DNA from: Mycolicibacterium rhodesiae
GTDB lineage: Bacteria; Actinomycetota; Actinomycetes; Mycobacteriales; Mycobacteriaceae
DNA: 64,000 bases
Assembly: GCF_002086695.1 (NCBI RefSeq)
Contig: NZ_MVIH01000012.1
Coordinates: 1 to 64,000, forward strand
Direction: 5' to 3'
Shown here: positions 1 to 8,566 of the stretch, in pieces
How positions within the stretch are numbered: position 1 is the stretch's first letter
Layout: each line of letters starts with the position of its first letter
Notes under the pieces: model-generated
Told to the model about the DNA's origin: nothing
What the model saw: only the letters and a program-made list of their open reading frames with translations
Database searches by the model: none
Made by a program: the position numbers and the translations under genes

Positions 1-73
1 CGGGGGCGGCGGGGCGGGGGGGGGGGGGGGCGGGGGTGTTTAACTCCGGATCGCTGTGGGGGGGCGGGGGTGT
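1..73. repeat. G-rich tract with direct repeat
   Basis: The window opens with runs of G, including an unbroken run of 15 at 16-30. A 16-base unit of seven G, C, five G and TGT occurs at 24-39 and again at 58-73, a 34-base period. The tract is quadruplex-prone and also the kind of sequence where assemblies go wrong, so its exact length should not be trusted. Confidence 0.6.
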
Positions 74-83
74 CTCCCCCGCC
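63..83. other. GC hairpin upstream of rpfE
   Basis: GGCGGGGG at 63-70 pairs perfectly with CCCCCGCC at 76-83 around a five-base loop. It could be the terminator of the gene left of the window, although no T-run follows directly, or a leader element of rpfE. Between it and the gene, 84-224 is AT-richer than the surroundings and probably carries the promoter; I could not fix a -10 or -35 there. Confidence 0.45.
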
Positions 84-224
84 GCCACCCTTATTTCTCC
101 GGCCACTTCCTTATCAAAATTCTCAGAAAAATCAATCGACACGCCCGTAACAACTGCATCACGCGCTGCGATTCACATCACAGCGGCACACCAGTGCCCC
201 CTTTGTCGGGAAGGGACAACACCA

Positions 225-716
225 ATGAGCACTCTGCGCAGGATCATCACCCTCTCAGTCATCTCCGCCGCCCTGGCACTCGCCGGGTTCGTTCTGAGCA
301 TCGGAAATGCCAGCGCAGACAGTGGCGTGAACTGGGACGCGGTCGCGCAGTGCGAATCGGGTGGCAACTGGGGCGCCAACACGGGCAACGGCTTCTCCGG
401 CGGTCTGCAGTTCAGCGATGCCACCTGGAAGGCCAACGGTGGCATCGGCAGCGCGGCCCACGCCTCCCGCGAGGAGCAGATCCGGGTCGCCGAGAACGTC
501 GCCCGCAAGCAGGGCATGGGCGCCTGGCCCACATGCGGCCAGGCCGCCGGGACGCCGGCCTTCGCCACCCCGGTCTCCAGCGGCACCGCCCCGGCTCAGG
601 GTGGAGCCTGCGCCAACGTGATGAGCGGTCCGTTCAAGTCCATCGACTTCAACAAGATGTGCCAGGCCTTCCACGATCCGGGCCGCGCGATCGCCAACGC
701 CCTCGGCCTCCGCTGA
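225..716 (+). CDS. rpfE: Resuscitation-promoting factor, RpfE-type
   Basis: Secreted lytic transglycosylase of the Rpf family, which cleaves peptidoglycan and promotes regrowth of dormant cells. The 163-residue product has a signal peptide (basic start, hydrophobic core, likely cut after Ala31) followed by the lysozyme-like Rpf domain at about 34-108. The CESGGNW motif carries the expected catalytic glutamate at residue 44, and LQFSDATW follows. A short C-terminal tail has two further cysteines. The reading frame stays open upstream to about 36, but the ATG at 225 is preceded by GGGAAGGGA and begins a proper signal peptide, so I use it. The position next to valS matches M. tuberculosis rpfE; the Rpf domain is certain, the E subtype rests on synteny. 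Confidence 0.9.
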   Translation: MSTLRRIITLSVISAALALAGFVLSIGNASADSGVNWDAVAQCESGGNWGANTGNGFSGGLQFSDATWKANGGIGSAAHASREEQIRVAENVARKQGMGAWPTCGQAAGTPAFATPVSSGTAPAQGGACANVMSGPFKSIDFNKMCQAFHDPGRAIANALGLR

Positions 717-742
717 TTCATCGCTGACGACGCCCTGCCGGC

Positions 743-1909
743 TCAGGCCGACTGGGCGTCGTCGCGTGTGGGGAGCCGGAAAGCGGACCGCGCGGCGATC
801 GACGCGAGGTGGCGGGTCACCAGCACCTCCGGCATCACCACCGTGGACCAGCTGGCGAGTGCGCTCAGCGCCGGGGGTCGCAGGTTCACCACCCGACCGA
901 TCAGCCGCGATTCGGCGGCAATGCCGCGCACCCGGCGGCGGCGGAACGATTCGAACGCGGCGAACGCCTTCGGCAGGTCGGGGGACAGGTCGACGAATGC
1001 ACCCAGCACGGCGGCATCCTCCAGCGCCTGGCACCCGCCCTGACCCAGATGGGGTCGCATGGGGTGCGCGGCGTCGCCGACCAGCACCACCGGCCCCGCC
1101 ACCCAACGACGAGCGATGCTGCGGTCATAGAGGTCGTTGCGCAGCAGCTCGGCGGGATCGGTGGCCGCCAACATGGCCGGGATCGGCGCGGCCCACGATG
1201 CGAACCGCTCGCGCAGATACCCGAGCTCGCCCTGTGGCGCCGACGCGCCCTCGGCCGCGCGCTCGGTGGCGAACCAGTACGTCCGGCCGCCGCCCATCGG
1301 CACATGGCCCACCTCAGCCCCCGCGCCCATCGTCTCGCCGGCCAGTTCGGGGTCGATCGACATCGAGGCGACGCCGCGCCAGGCCGTGTATCCGGCGTAG
1401 CGATGACGCAGAGGACCGTTGAGATGGCGCGCCACCACCGAGCCCGTGCCGTCGGCGCCGACCACCGCGTCGACGTCGCGGGTCGAGGCATCCGTCAGGT
1501 GAAGCCGCATCCCGGCGCCGGTCGAACTCAGCCCGCGTACCCCCACGCCGTCGACGACGGTGCCCGGCGACAGTGCGCCCGCGAGTACGTCGCGCAACGC
1601 CGCGCGCTGCAGCACCACCAGCGGCTCACCCAGCGCAGTGACGATCCGCTCACCAGCCGGGCGCCGCAACCATCGGCCGTCCTTCCAGCGGATCGCGCCC
1701 GCAGCGATCCGGCCGCCCGCCGCTCGCACCTGATCGCCGAGACCGAGATGGTCGAGGGCAGCCAGGGCGTTGGGCCAGATGCTGATCCCTGCCCCGGAAC
1801 CGGTGTCGGTGCGCTCCTCGATCACGGTGACGGCATGCCCGCGCCGGGCCAGCGCCGCGGCGGTGGCGAGTCCGGCGATGCCGGCCCCGACGACTGCGAT
1901 CTCGGCCAT
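743..1909 (-). CDS. FAD-dependent monooxygenase
   Basis: A 388-residue flavoprotein of the aromatic-ring hydroxylase (UbiH/salicylate hydroxylase-like) family. The N-terminus has the Rossmann dinucleotide motif VVGAGIAG at 6-13 with the acidic end of strand two (VIEE). The second FAD motif, GDAAHPMRPHLGQGG, lies near residue 280. Such enzymes use NAD(P)H and oxygen to hydroxylate small organic molecules; the substrate cannot be read from sequence. It diverges from the S9 peptidase gene with only 36 bases between starts. A TAGGTT hexamer (minus strand, 1916-1921) sits six bases before the ATG, which suggests a leaderless transcript. Confidence 0.85.
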   Translation of the reverse strand: MAEIAVVGAGIAGLATAAALARRGHAVTVIEERTDTGSGAGISIWPNALAALDHLGLGDQVRAAGGRIAAGAIRWKDGRWLRRPAGERIVTALGEPLVVLQRAALRDVLAGALSPGTVVDGVGVRGLSSTGAGMRLHLTDASTRDVDAVVGADGTGSVVARHLNGPLRHRYAGYTAWRGVASMSIDPELAGETMGAGAEVGHVPMGGGRTYWFATERAAEGASAPQGELGYLRERFASWAAPIPAMLAATDPAELLRNDLYDRSIARRWVAGPVVLVGDAAHPMRPHLGQGGCQALEDAAVLGAFVDLSPDLPKAFAAFESFRRRRVRGIAAESRLIGRVVNLRPPALSALASWSTVVMPEVLVTRHLASIAARSAFRLPTRDDAQSA

Positions 1910-1945
1910 GCCCTGAACCTAACCGGCATGTGCTACCAACGGGAC

Positions 1946-3928
1946 ATGACCTCGGGCCCATTCAACGATCTCGACGACTACATCGCACTGCCCCGGGTTT
2001 CCGGGCTGGCGGTGTCGGCCGACGGGTCGCGTGTCGTCACATGCGTCGCCGAACTCAACGCCGCCAAGACCGAATATGTCACCGCCCTGTGGGAACTGGA
2101 TCCGGGCGGTGCCGCCCCGGCCCGCCGACTGACGCGCGGCGCCAAAGGCGAAGCCGCACCGGCGTTCACCGCCGACGGCGATCTGTTGTTCACCTCGGTG
2201 CGACCGAACGCGGACGACGACAAGCCGCCGGCCGCGCTGTGGCTGCTGCCCGTCGCAGGCGGGGAGTCCGTTCAGCTGGCCGAGCTGCCTGCCGGGATCA
2301 GTGCCGTCCGGACCGCGCGCAATGCAGCCGCGGTCGTCATCGGTGCGCCGCTGTTGCCGTCGGCCGGCACCGTCGACGACGAGCGCCGGCTACGAAAACT
2401 GCGTAAGGACAACAAGATCAGCGCGATCCTGCACACCGGCTACCCGGTGCGGCACTGGGACTCCGACCTCGGCCCGGACGAGACGCATCTGTTCGGCGTC
2501 GCAGCCGACGGTGCGCTCACCGACCTGACGCGGGAGCCGGGGCCTGCGCTCGGCGAGGCGGATTTCGCCGTCAGCCCGGACGGTACCTTCGCGGTGGCGA
2601 CCTGGCGGGTGTCCGCTCCGCGCGCCGCCCTGCGATCGATATTGGTACGCATCGACCTGGCGACCGGTGAGCGCTCGGTGATCGCCGAGGATCCCGCCGC
2701 GGACCTGGAACACCCGGCCATCTCCCCGGACGGTACGGCCGTGGTGTTCACCCGTGAGACCGTCTCGACACCGCACGAGGCGCCACGAATCACATTGTGC
2801 TACTTGAATCTACGATCGGGGGAGTGGACGCAGCTGGCGGCCGGCTGGGACCGGTGGCCGGCGTCGGCGACGTGGAAACAGGACGGCTCCGGTGTTCTGG
2901 TCACCGCCGACGACAACGGTCGCTGCCCGATCTTCGCGGTCGGCGTGGACGGCGACGTCCGCCAGATCACCGACGACGACTTCAGCTACTCGAACGTCAC
3001 CGCCGCACCCGACGGGGTCGTCTACGCGCTGCGAAGCTCCTATGCGGCCCCGCCGCACCCGGTGCGCGTCGACCCGTCCGGAGCGGTCACCGTACTGCCG
3101 TGCGTAAAATTGCCCGAACTCCCGGGCGAATTGACCGAGACCGTGGCGACCGCCGGCGACGGAACGAGGGTGCGGTCCTGGCTGGTGCTGCCATCCGGCC
3201 AAGAACCCGCACCGTTGCTGCTGTGGATTCACGGCGGACCGCTGGGCAGCTGGAATGTGTGGTCGTGGCGGTGGAATCCGTGGTTGATGGCGGCCCGCGG
3301 TTACGCGGTGCTGCTACCCGATCCGGCGCTGTCCACCGGCTACGGGCAGGACTTCATCCAGCGCGGGTGGGGTGCCTGGGGTGGGCCACCGTACGAGGAT
3401 CTGATGGCCGCCGTCGACGCCGCGGTGGCGCACCCGCGCATCGACCCGGGGCGCACGGCGGCGATGGGTGGATCGTTCGGCGGCTACATGGCCAACTGGG
3501 TGGCCGGCCACACAGACCGATTCGCCGCGATCGTCACCCACGCCAGCCTGTGGGCGCTCGACCAGTTCGGCCCGACCACGGACGGCGCCTACTACTGGGC
3601 GCGCGAGATGACACCGGCCATGGCGCAAGACAATTCGCCACACCGCTTCGTCGAGCACATCACCACCCCGATGCTGGTGATTCACGGCGACAAGGACTAT
3701 CGCGTGCCGATCGGCGAGGCGCTGCGGCTGTGGTACGAGCTGCTGACCGACTCCGGCTTGCCCGCAGCCGACGACGGCACCTCGCCGCACCGGTTCCTGT
3801 ACTTCCCGTCCGAGAACCACTGGGTGCTCTCGCCGCAGCACGCGAAGATCTGGTACCAGGTGGTCACCGCGTTCCTGGCCGAACATGTCCTGGGGCAGAC
3901 CGCGCAGTTCCCCGAAACGCTGGGCTGA
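1946..3928 (+). CDS. S9 family prolyl oligopeptidase-like peptidase
   Basis: Serine peptidase of the prolyl oligopeptidase / acylaminoacyl-peptidase family, 660 residues from the ATG at 1946. The N-terminal two thirds resemble a beta-propeller with repeated SPDG-type turns. The C-terminal alpha/beta hydrolase domain has the nucleophile elbow GGSFGGY (Ser510), HGDKDYRV (Asp584) and ENHW (His625), a complete triad. No signal peptide is seen, so it is probably cytosolic and trims short or acylated peptides. The frame is open far upstream, but that part is antisense to the FAD gene. The start could instead be the ATG at 1928, which adds six residues. Confidence 0.88.
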   Translation: MTSGPFNDLDDYIALPRVSGLAVSADGSRVVTCVAELNAAKTEYVTALWELDPGGAAPARRLTRGAKGEAAPAFTADGDLLFTSVRPNADDDKPPAALWLLPVAGGESVQLAELPAGISAVRTARNAAAVVIGAPLLPSAGTVDDERRLRKLRKDNKISAILHTGYPVRHWDSDLGPDETHLFGVAADGALTDLTREPGPALGEADFAVSPDGTFAVATWRVSAPRAALRSILVRIDLATGERSVIAEDPAADLEHPAISPDGTAVVFTRETVSTPHEAPRITLCYLNLRSGEWTQLAAGWDRWPASATWKQDGSGVLVTADDNGRCPIFAVGVDGDVRQITDDDFSYSNVTAAPDGVVYALRSSYAAPPHPVRVDPSGAVTVLPCVKLPELPGELTETVATAGDGTRVRSWLVLPSGQEPAPLLLWIHGGPLGSWNVWSWRWNPWLMAARGYAVLLPDPALSTGYGQDFIQRGWGAWGGPPYEDLMAAVDAAVAHPRIDPGRTAAMGGSFGGYMANWVAGHTDRFAAIVTHASLWALDQFGPTTDGAYYWAREMTPAMAQDNSPHRFVEHITTPMLVIHGDKDYRVPIGEALRLWYELLTDSGLPAADDGTSPHRFLYFPSENHWVLSPQHAKIWYQVVTAFLAEHVLGQTAQFPETLG

Positions 3929-3952
3929 CCCACCCCCGGTAAGTTGGCCACC

Positions 3953-5212
3953 ATGACCTCAGCGGAGCGGGAATTCGACATCGTCGTATACGGGGCCACC
4001 GGATTCGTCGGCAAGCTCACCGCCGAATATCTGGCCCGTTCCGGCGGTGACGTGCGGGTGGCCCTGGCCGGCCGGTCACCCGACAAGCTGCTGAAGGTGC
4101 GCGAAACGCTCGGCGGATCGGCCCAGAACTGGCCGTTACTGACCGCCGACGCTGCCTCCCCGTCGTCGCTGGCCGACATGGCCGCGCGCACCCGGGTCGT
4201 CATCACGACCGTCGGCCCCTATAGCCGCTACGGCCTGCCTCTGGTCGCGGCGTGCGCCGCGGCAGGCACCGACTACGCCGACCTCACCGGTGAGGCCATG
4301 TTCGTGCGGCAGAGCATCGACGACTACCACAAGCAGGCCGTCGACACCGGCGCCCGCATCGTGCACGCGTGCGGATTCGATTCCATCCCATCGGATATGA
4401 GCGTTTTCGCGCTGTACCGGCGAGCGCAGACGGACGGCACGGGCGAACTCGGAGACACCGACTTCGTGTTGCGCGGATTCTCCGGCGGAGTGTCGGGTGG
4501 CACGGTCGCCTCCATGATCGAGGTCTTCCGTGCGTCGTCGAACGATCCGAACACCCGGCGCATGCTGGAGGATCCGTACACCCTCACCCAGGACCGGGCC
4601 GCGGAGCCCGAACTGGGTCCACAGCCGGACCTGCCGTGGCGGCGCGGGCGCGAGATCGCGCCCGAACTGGCCGGAGTGTGGACCACCGGGTTCGCGATGG
4701 CGATGTACAACACGCGAATCGTGCGGCGCAGCAACGCGCTTCTGGAGTACGCCTACGGACGCCGGTTGCGTTATGCCGAGTACATGAGCGTCGGCTCGTC
4801 GGTCGCCGCGCCCGTGGTGTCGGCGGTGGCCAGTGCGGCGAACAACGGTGCCGTCGCGCTGGGCAGCCGGTTCTTCCGGCTCCTGCCGCGCCGCCTGGTC
4901 GAGCGGATCGCCCCCAAGCCCGGCACCGGACCCAGCGAGGCGGCCCGAGACCGCGGCTACTACCGCGCCGAGACCTACACCACCACCACGACCGGCGCAC
5001 GCTACTGCGCCACGATCGCCCAGCAGGGCGATCCGGGGTACAAGGCCACCTCGGTGATGCTCGGCGAATGCGGCCTTGCGCTGGCACTCGACCGGGACAA
5101 GTTGTCGGATCTGCGGGGTGTGCTGACGCCCGCCGCCGCCATGGGTGACGCCCTGCTGGACCGGTTCCCTGCCGCCGGGATTTCGCTGCAGACGGTCCGC
5201 CTCAGCGACTAG
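3953..5212 (+). CDS. Trans-acting enoyl reductase family protein (Rv2449c-like)
   Basis: A 419-residue saccharopine dehydrogenase-like oxidoreductase. The N-terminal Rossmann motif reads VVYGATGFVG, followed by ARTRVVITTVGPYSRYG, as in the family that includes M. tuberculosis Rv2953, the trans-acting enoyl reductase of phthiocerol and phenolic glycolipid synthesis. The close homologue is Rv2449c, which has no assigned substrate, so lipid reduction is inference. A TTG nine bases upstream is possible, but TAAGTT at 3940-3945 stands seven bases before the ATG at 3953. That fits a leaderless start and the family length. Confidence 0.85.
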   Translation: MTSAEREFDIVVYGATGFVGKLTAEYLARSGGDVRVALAGRSPDKLLKVRETLGGSAQNWPLLTADAASPSSLADMAARTRVVITTVGPYSRYGLPLVAACAAAGTDYADLTGEAMFVRQSIDDYHKQAVDTGARIVHACGFDSIPSDMSVFALYRRAQTDGTGELGDTDFVLRGFSGGVSGGTVASMIEVFRASSNDPNTRRMLEDPYTLTQDRAAEPELGPQPDLPWRRGREIAPELAGVWTTGFAMAMYNTRIVRRSNALLEYAYGRRLRYAEYMSVGSSVAAPVVSAVASAANNGAVALGSRFFRLLPRRLVERIAPKPGTGPSEAARDRGYYRAETYTTTTTGARYCATIAQQGDPGYKATSVMLGECGLALALDRDKLSDLRGVLTPAAAMGDALLDRFPAAGISLQTVRLSD

Positions 5213-5256
5213 TCTCAGCTGGGCGTGCCGCACATCCAGCACTGAAGGTGGACCTC

Positions 5257-5850
5257 ATGGCCGGTCTCGACGATCTCTACAGCCAGATTCCCGTCGCGGA
5301 TATCGCCAGCAGGATCGGCGCCCCGGAGGGTGACGTGAAGCAGGCGATCCAGACCCTGGTACCCACCCTGGTCGGCAGCATCCAGCACAACGTCGTCTCC
5401 GACGACATCGACTCAAGCACGCTCGAATCGGCGATCGCGTCGCAGGCCGGCAGCGGCCTGCTCGACGGCGGGGTGAATGTCGACCAGGTCGACACCGGGG
5501 CCGGGGAGCAGTTCGTCGCGCGGATCTTCGGCGGCAACGACACCAACCAGGTGGCCTCGGCGCTGGCCGGATCCGGTGCCGGTGGCGGGGACCTGTTCAA
5601 GAAATTGCTGCCGATCCTCATCCCCATCGTGCTGGCCTACCTGGGCAAGCAGGCCGGTGGCGGCTCGACCCAGGCCGGGGCGTCCGGCGGCGGGCTCGGT
5701 GACGTGCTCGGCAGCATCCTCGGCGGCGCCACCGGCGGAGCCGGGGGCGGGGACAACCCGCTCGGCAGCATTCTGGGCAACGTGCTGGGCGGTAAACAGG
5801 GCGGTGCCATCGGCGACATCCTCGGTGGCCTGCTGGGCGGGAAAAAGTAG
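5257..5850 (+). CDS. DUF937 domain protein
   Basis: A 197-residue protein with a DUF937 (YidB-like) N-terminal region made of helical segments such as VADIASRIGAPEGDVKQAI and a glycine-rich C-terminus with GGGLGDVLGSILGG-type repeats. No catalytic motif is visible and the family function is unknown. A central hydrophobic stretch (LLPILIPIVLAYLG) may insert in a membrane or act as a packing helix. The frame also allows GTG at 5248, but GAAGGTG at 5244-5250 is well placed as the ribosome binding site for the ATG at 5257. It lies between the Rv2449c-like gene and valS. Confidence 0.75.
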   Translation: MAGLDDLYSQIPVADIASRIGAPEGDVKQAIQTLVPTLVGSIQHNVVSDDIDSSTLESAIASQAGSGLLDGGVNVDQVDTGAGEQFVARIFGGNDTNQVASALAGSGAGGGDLFKKLLPILIPIVLAYLGKQAGGGSTQAGASGGGLGDVLGSILGGATGGAGGGDNPLGSILGNVLGGKQGGAIGDILGGLLGGKK

Positions 5851-5914
5851 CGCGGATAACCGCCGCACTGCGGGCGGTACGAAGGAGCCCGGGGCGCGTT
5901 CCTAGAATTGTCGG

Positions 5915-8566
5915 GTGACCACCACTGACGACTCTCGCGCCGACGCCCTCCCCAAGTCGTGGGATCCGGGGGCGGTAGAGACGCAGATGTATCAGGGCTG
6001 GGTCGACGCCGGCTACTTCACGGCCGACGCCACGAGCGGTAAGCCCGCGTATTCGATCGTGCTCCCGCCGCCGAACGTCACGGGCAGCCTGCACATGGGG
6101 CACGCACTGGACCACACGCTGATGGACGCGCTGACCCGCCGTAAGCGCATGCAGGGCTACGAGGTGCTGTGGCTGCCCGGGATGGATCACGCCGGCATCG
6201 CCACCCAGAGCGTCGTGGAAAAGCAACTCGCCGTCGACGGCAAGACCAAAGAGGACTTCGGCCGTGAGCTGTTCGTCGAGAAGGTGTGGGACTGGAAGCG
6301 CGAGTCCGGTGGCACCATCGGCGCCCAGATGCGCCGCCTCGGCGACGGCGTCGATTGGAGCCGCGACCGATTCACCATGGATGAGGGCCTGTCCAGGGCG
6401 GTGCGCACGATCTTCAAGCGGCTCTACGACGCCGGCCTGATCTACCAGGCCGAGCGCCTCGTCAACTGGTCGCCGGTGCTGGAAACGGCGATCTCGGATC
6501 TCGAGGTCAAGTACTCCGACGTCGAGGGCGAGCTGGTGTCCTTCCGCTACGGGTCGATGAACGACGACGAGCCGCACCTGGTGGTGGCCACCACCCGGAT
6601 CGAGACGATGCTCGGCGACACCGCGATCGCGGTGCACCCCGATGACGAGCGCTACCGGCACCTGGTCGGCCAGACCCTGCCGCATCCGTTCGTGGATCGG
6701 CAGATCATCATCGTCGCCGACGCACACGTCGACCCCGAATTCGCCACCGGCGCAGTCAAGGTCACCCCGGCACACGACCCGAACGACTTCGAGATCGGCA
6801 TGCGGCACAACTTGGCGATGCCGTCGATCATGGATACGAAGGGCCGGATCGCCGACACCGGAACGCAATTCGACGGCCTGGACCGCTTCGAAGCCCGGGT
6901 GAAGGTGCGTGAGGCGCTTGCCGAAGAGGGCCGCATCGTCGCCGAGAAGCGGCCGTACCTGCACAGCGTCGGGCATTCCGAGCGCAGCGGTGAGCCCATC
7001 GAACCGCGGTTGAGTCTGCAGTGGTGGGTGAAGGTCGAGTCGATGGCGAAGGCGGCCGGTGACGCGGTGCGCCACGGCGACATCGTCATTCACCCGAAGA
7101 GCCTGGAGCCGCGCTGGTTCGGCTGGGTCGACGACATGCACGACTGGTGCATCTCGCGACAGCTGTGGTGGGGCCACCGGATCCCGATCTGGCACGGCCC
7201 CGACGGTCAGAAGGTCTGCGTCGGTCCAGACGAGACCCCGCCGGAGGGCTGGGAGCAAGATCCCGACGTCCTGGACACCTGGTTCTCCTCGGCATTGTGG
7301 CCGTTCTCCACGATGGGCTGGCCTGAGCGCACCCCCGAGATCGAGAAGTTCTACCCGACAAGCGTTCTGGTCACCGGATACGACATCTTGTTCTTCTGGG
7401 TGGCACGCATGGTCATGTTCGGCACGTTCGTCTCGGGCGACGAGGTGATCACCGGAGACGGTGCGCGGGGTCCGCAGGTGCCGTTCGAGAACGTCTTCCT
7501 GCACGGGCTGATCCGCGACGAACACGGCCGCAAGATGAGCAAGTCCCGCGGCAACGGCATCGACCCGCTGGACTGGGTGGAACTGTTCGGCGCCGACGCG
7601 TTGCGATTCACCTTGGCCCGCGGGGCCAGCCCGGGCGGCGACCTGTCGATCGGCGAGGACGCGGCCCGCGCCTCCCGCAACTTCGCCACCAAGCTGTTCA
7701 ACGCCACCCGGTTCGCGCTGATGAACGGTGCCGCCCCCGCGCAGCTGCCCGACGTCGCCGAGCTCACCGACGCTGACCGCTGGATCCTCGGCCGACTGGA
7801 AGAAGTTCGCGCGGAAGTGGATTCGGCTCTCGACGGCTACGAATTCAGCCGGGCGTGCGAATCGCTCTACCACTTCGCCTGGGACGAGTTCTGCGACTGG
7901 TACCTGGAACTGGCGAAGGTCCAGCTGGCCGACGGTTTTTCCGATACCACTGCTGTGCTGGCGGCTGTGCTGGACACCCTGCTGAAACTGCTGCACCCGG
8001 TGATGCCGTTCGTCACCGAGGCGTTGTGGAAGGCACTCACGGGTAACGAGTCGCTGGTGATCGCCGAGTGGCCGACAGCGTCCGGGATCGCCCTGGATCA
8101 GGTTGCCGCGCAACGGATCGCCGATGTGCAGAAGCTGGTGACCGAGATCCGGCGGTTCCGCAGCGACCAGGGCCTCGCCGACCGGCAGAAGGTTCCTGCC
8201 CGGCTGACGGGTCTCGACACGACCGGCCTGGGCGCCCAGCTCGCCCCAGTCGCGGCGTTGGCGTGGCTGACCGACGCGGGCGCGGACTTCACCGCCAGCG
8301 CGCACATCGAGGTACGGCTGTCGGGTGGCACCGTCAACGTCGAGGTCGACACCTCGGGCACCGTCGATGTGGCCGCCGAACGCCGGCGGCTGGAAAAGGA
8401 CCTGGCTGCGGCAAACAAGGAATTGGCAGGAACCACAGCCAAACTCGACAACGAGGCGTTCCTGGCCAAGGCGCCCGACGAGGTCGTCGCCAAGATCCGC
8501 GGTCGCCAGCAGCTGGCCACCGAGGAAGTCGAGCGGATCACCGCCCGGCTGGCTGCGCTGGCATGA
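5915..8566 (+). CDS. valS: Valine--tRNA ligase
   Basis: Class I aminoacyl-tRNA synthetase of 883 residues that charges tRNA-Val. The catalytic signature appears as HMGH at 60-63 within PPPNVTGS, and KMSKS in GRKMSKSRGN near residue 540. Between them lies the CP1 editing domain, including the GAVKVTPAHDPND segment that hydrolyses mischarged Thr-tRNA. The end is a coiled coil (about 815-883) rich in Arg, Lys and Glu, typical of bacterial ValRS. The start is a GTG. TAGAAT at 5903-5908 is six bases upstream, and no Shine-Dalgarno sequence is visible, so it is probably leaderless. The stop overlaps folC by ATGA. Confidence 0.97.
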   Translation: MTTTDDSRADALPKSWDPGAVETQMYQGWVDAGYFTADATSGKPAYSIVLPPPNVTGSLHMGHALDHTLMDALTRRKRMQGYEVLWLPGMDHAGIATQSVVEKQLAVDGKTKEDFGRELFVEKVWDWKRESGGTIGAQMRRLGDGVDWSRDRFTMDEGLSRAVRTIFKRLYDAGLIYQAERLVNWSPVLETAISDLEVKYSDVEGELVSFRYGSMNDDEPHLVVATTRIETMLGDTAIAVHPDDERYRHLVGQTLPHPFVDRQIIIVADAHVDPEFATGAVKVTPAHDPNDFEIGMRHNLAMPSIMDTKGRIADTGTQFDGLDRFEARVKVREALAEEGRIVAEKRPYLHSVGHSERSGEPIEPRLSLQWWVKVESMAKAAGDAVRHGDIVIHPKSLEPRWFGWVDDMHDWCISRQLWWGHRIPIWHGPDGQKVCVGPDETPPEGWEQDPDVLDTWFSSALWPFSTMGWPERTPEIEKFYPTSVLVTGYDILFFWVARMVMFGTFVSGDEVITGDGARGPQVPFENVFLHGLIRDEHGRKMSKSRGNGIDPLDWVELFGADALRFTLARGASPGGDLSIGEDAARASRNFATKLFNATRFALMNGAAPAQLPDVAELTDADRWILGRLEEVRAEVDSALDGYEFSRACESLYHFAWDEFCDWYLELAKVQLADGFSDTTAVLAAVLDTLLKLLHPVMPFVTEALWKALTGNESLVIAEWPTASGIALDQVAAQRIADVQKLVTEIRRFRSDQGLADRQKVPARLTGLDTTGLGAQLAPVAALAWLTDAGADFTASAHIEVRLSGGTVNVEVDTSGTVDVAAERRRLEKDLAAANKELAGTTAKLDNEAFLAKAPDEVVAKIRGRQQLATEEVERITARLAALA

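Noticed and set aside
36..224. 63-codon extension of the rpfE frame
   Set aside because: It encodes no domain, would bury the signal peptide, and includes the doubtful G-rich tract; the ATG at 225 has a good ribosome binding site.
809..1945. Upstream extension of the S9 peptidase frame by 379 codons
   Set aside because: It runs antisense through the whole FAD monooxygenase gene and encodes no recognisable domain; the family length fits a start at 1946.
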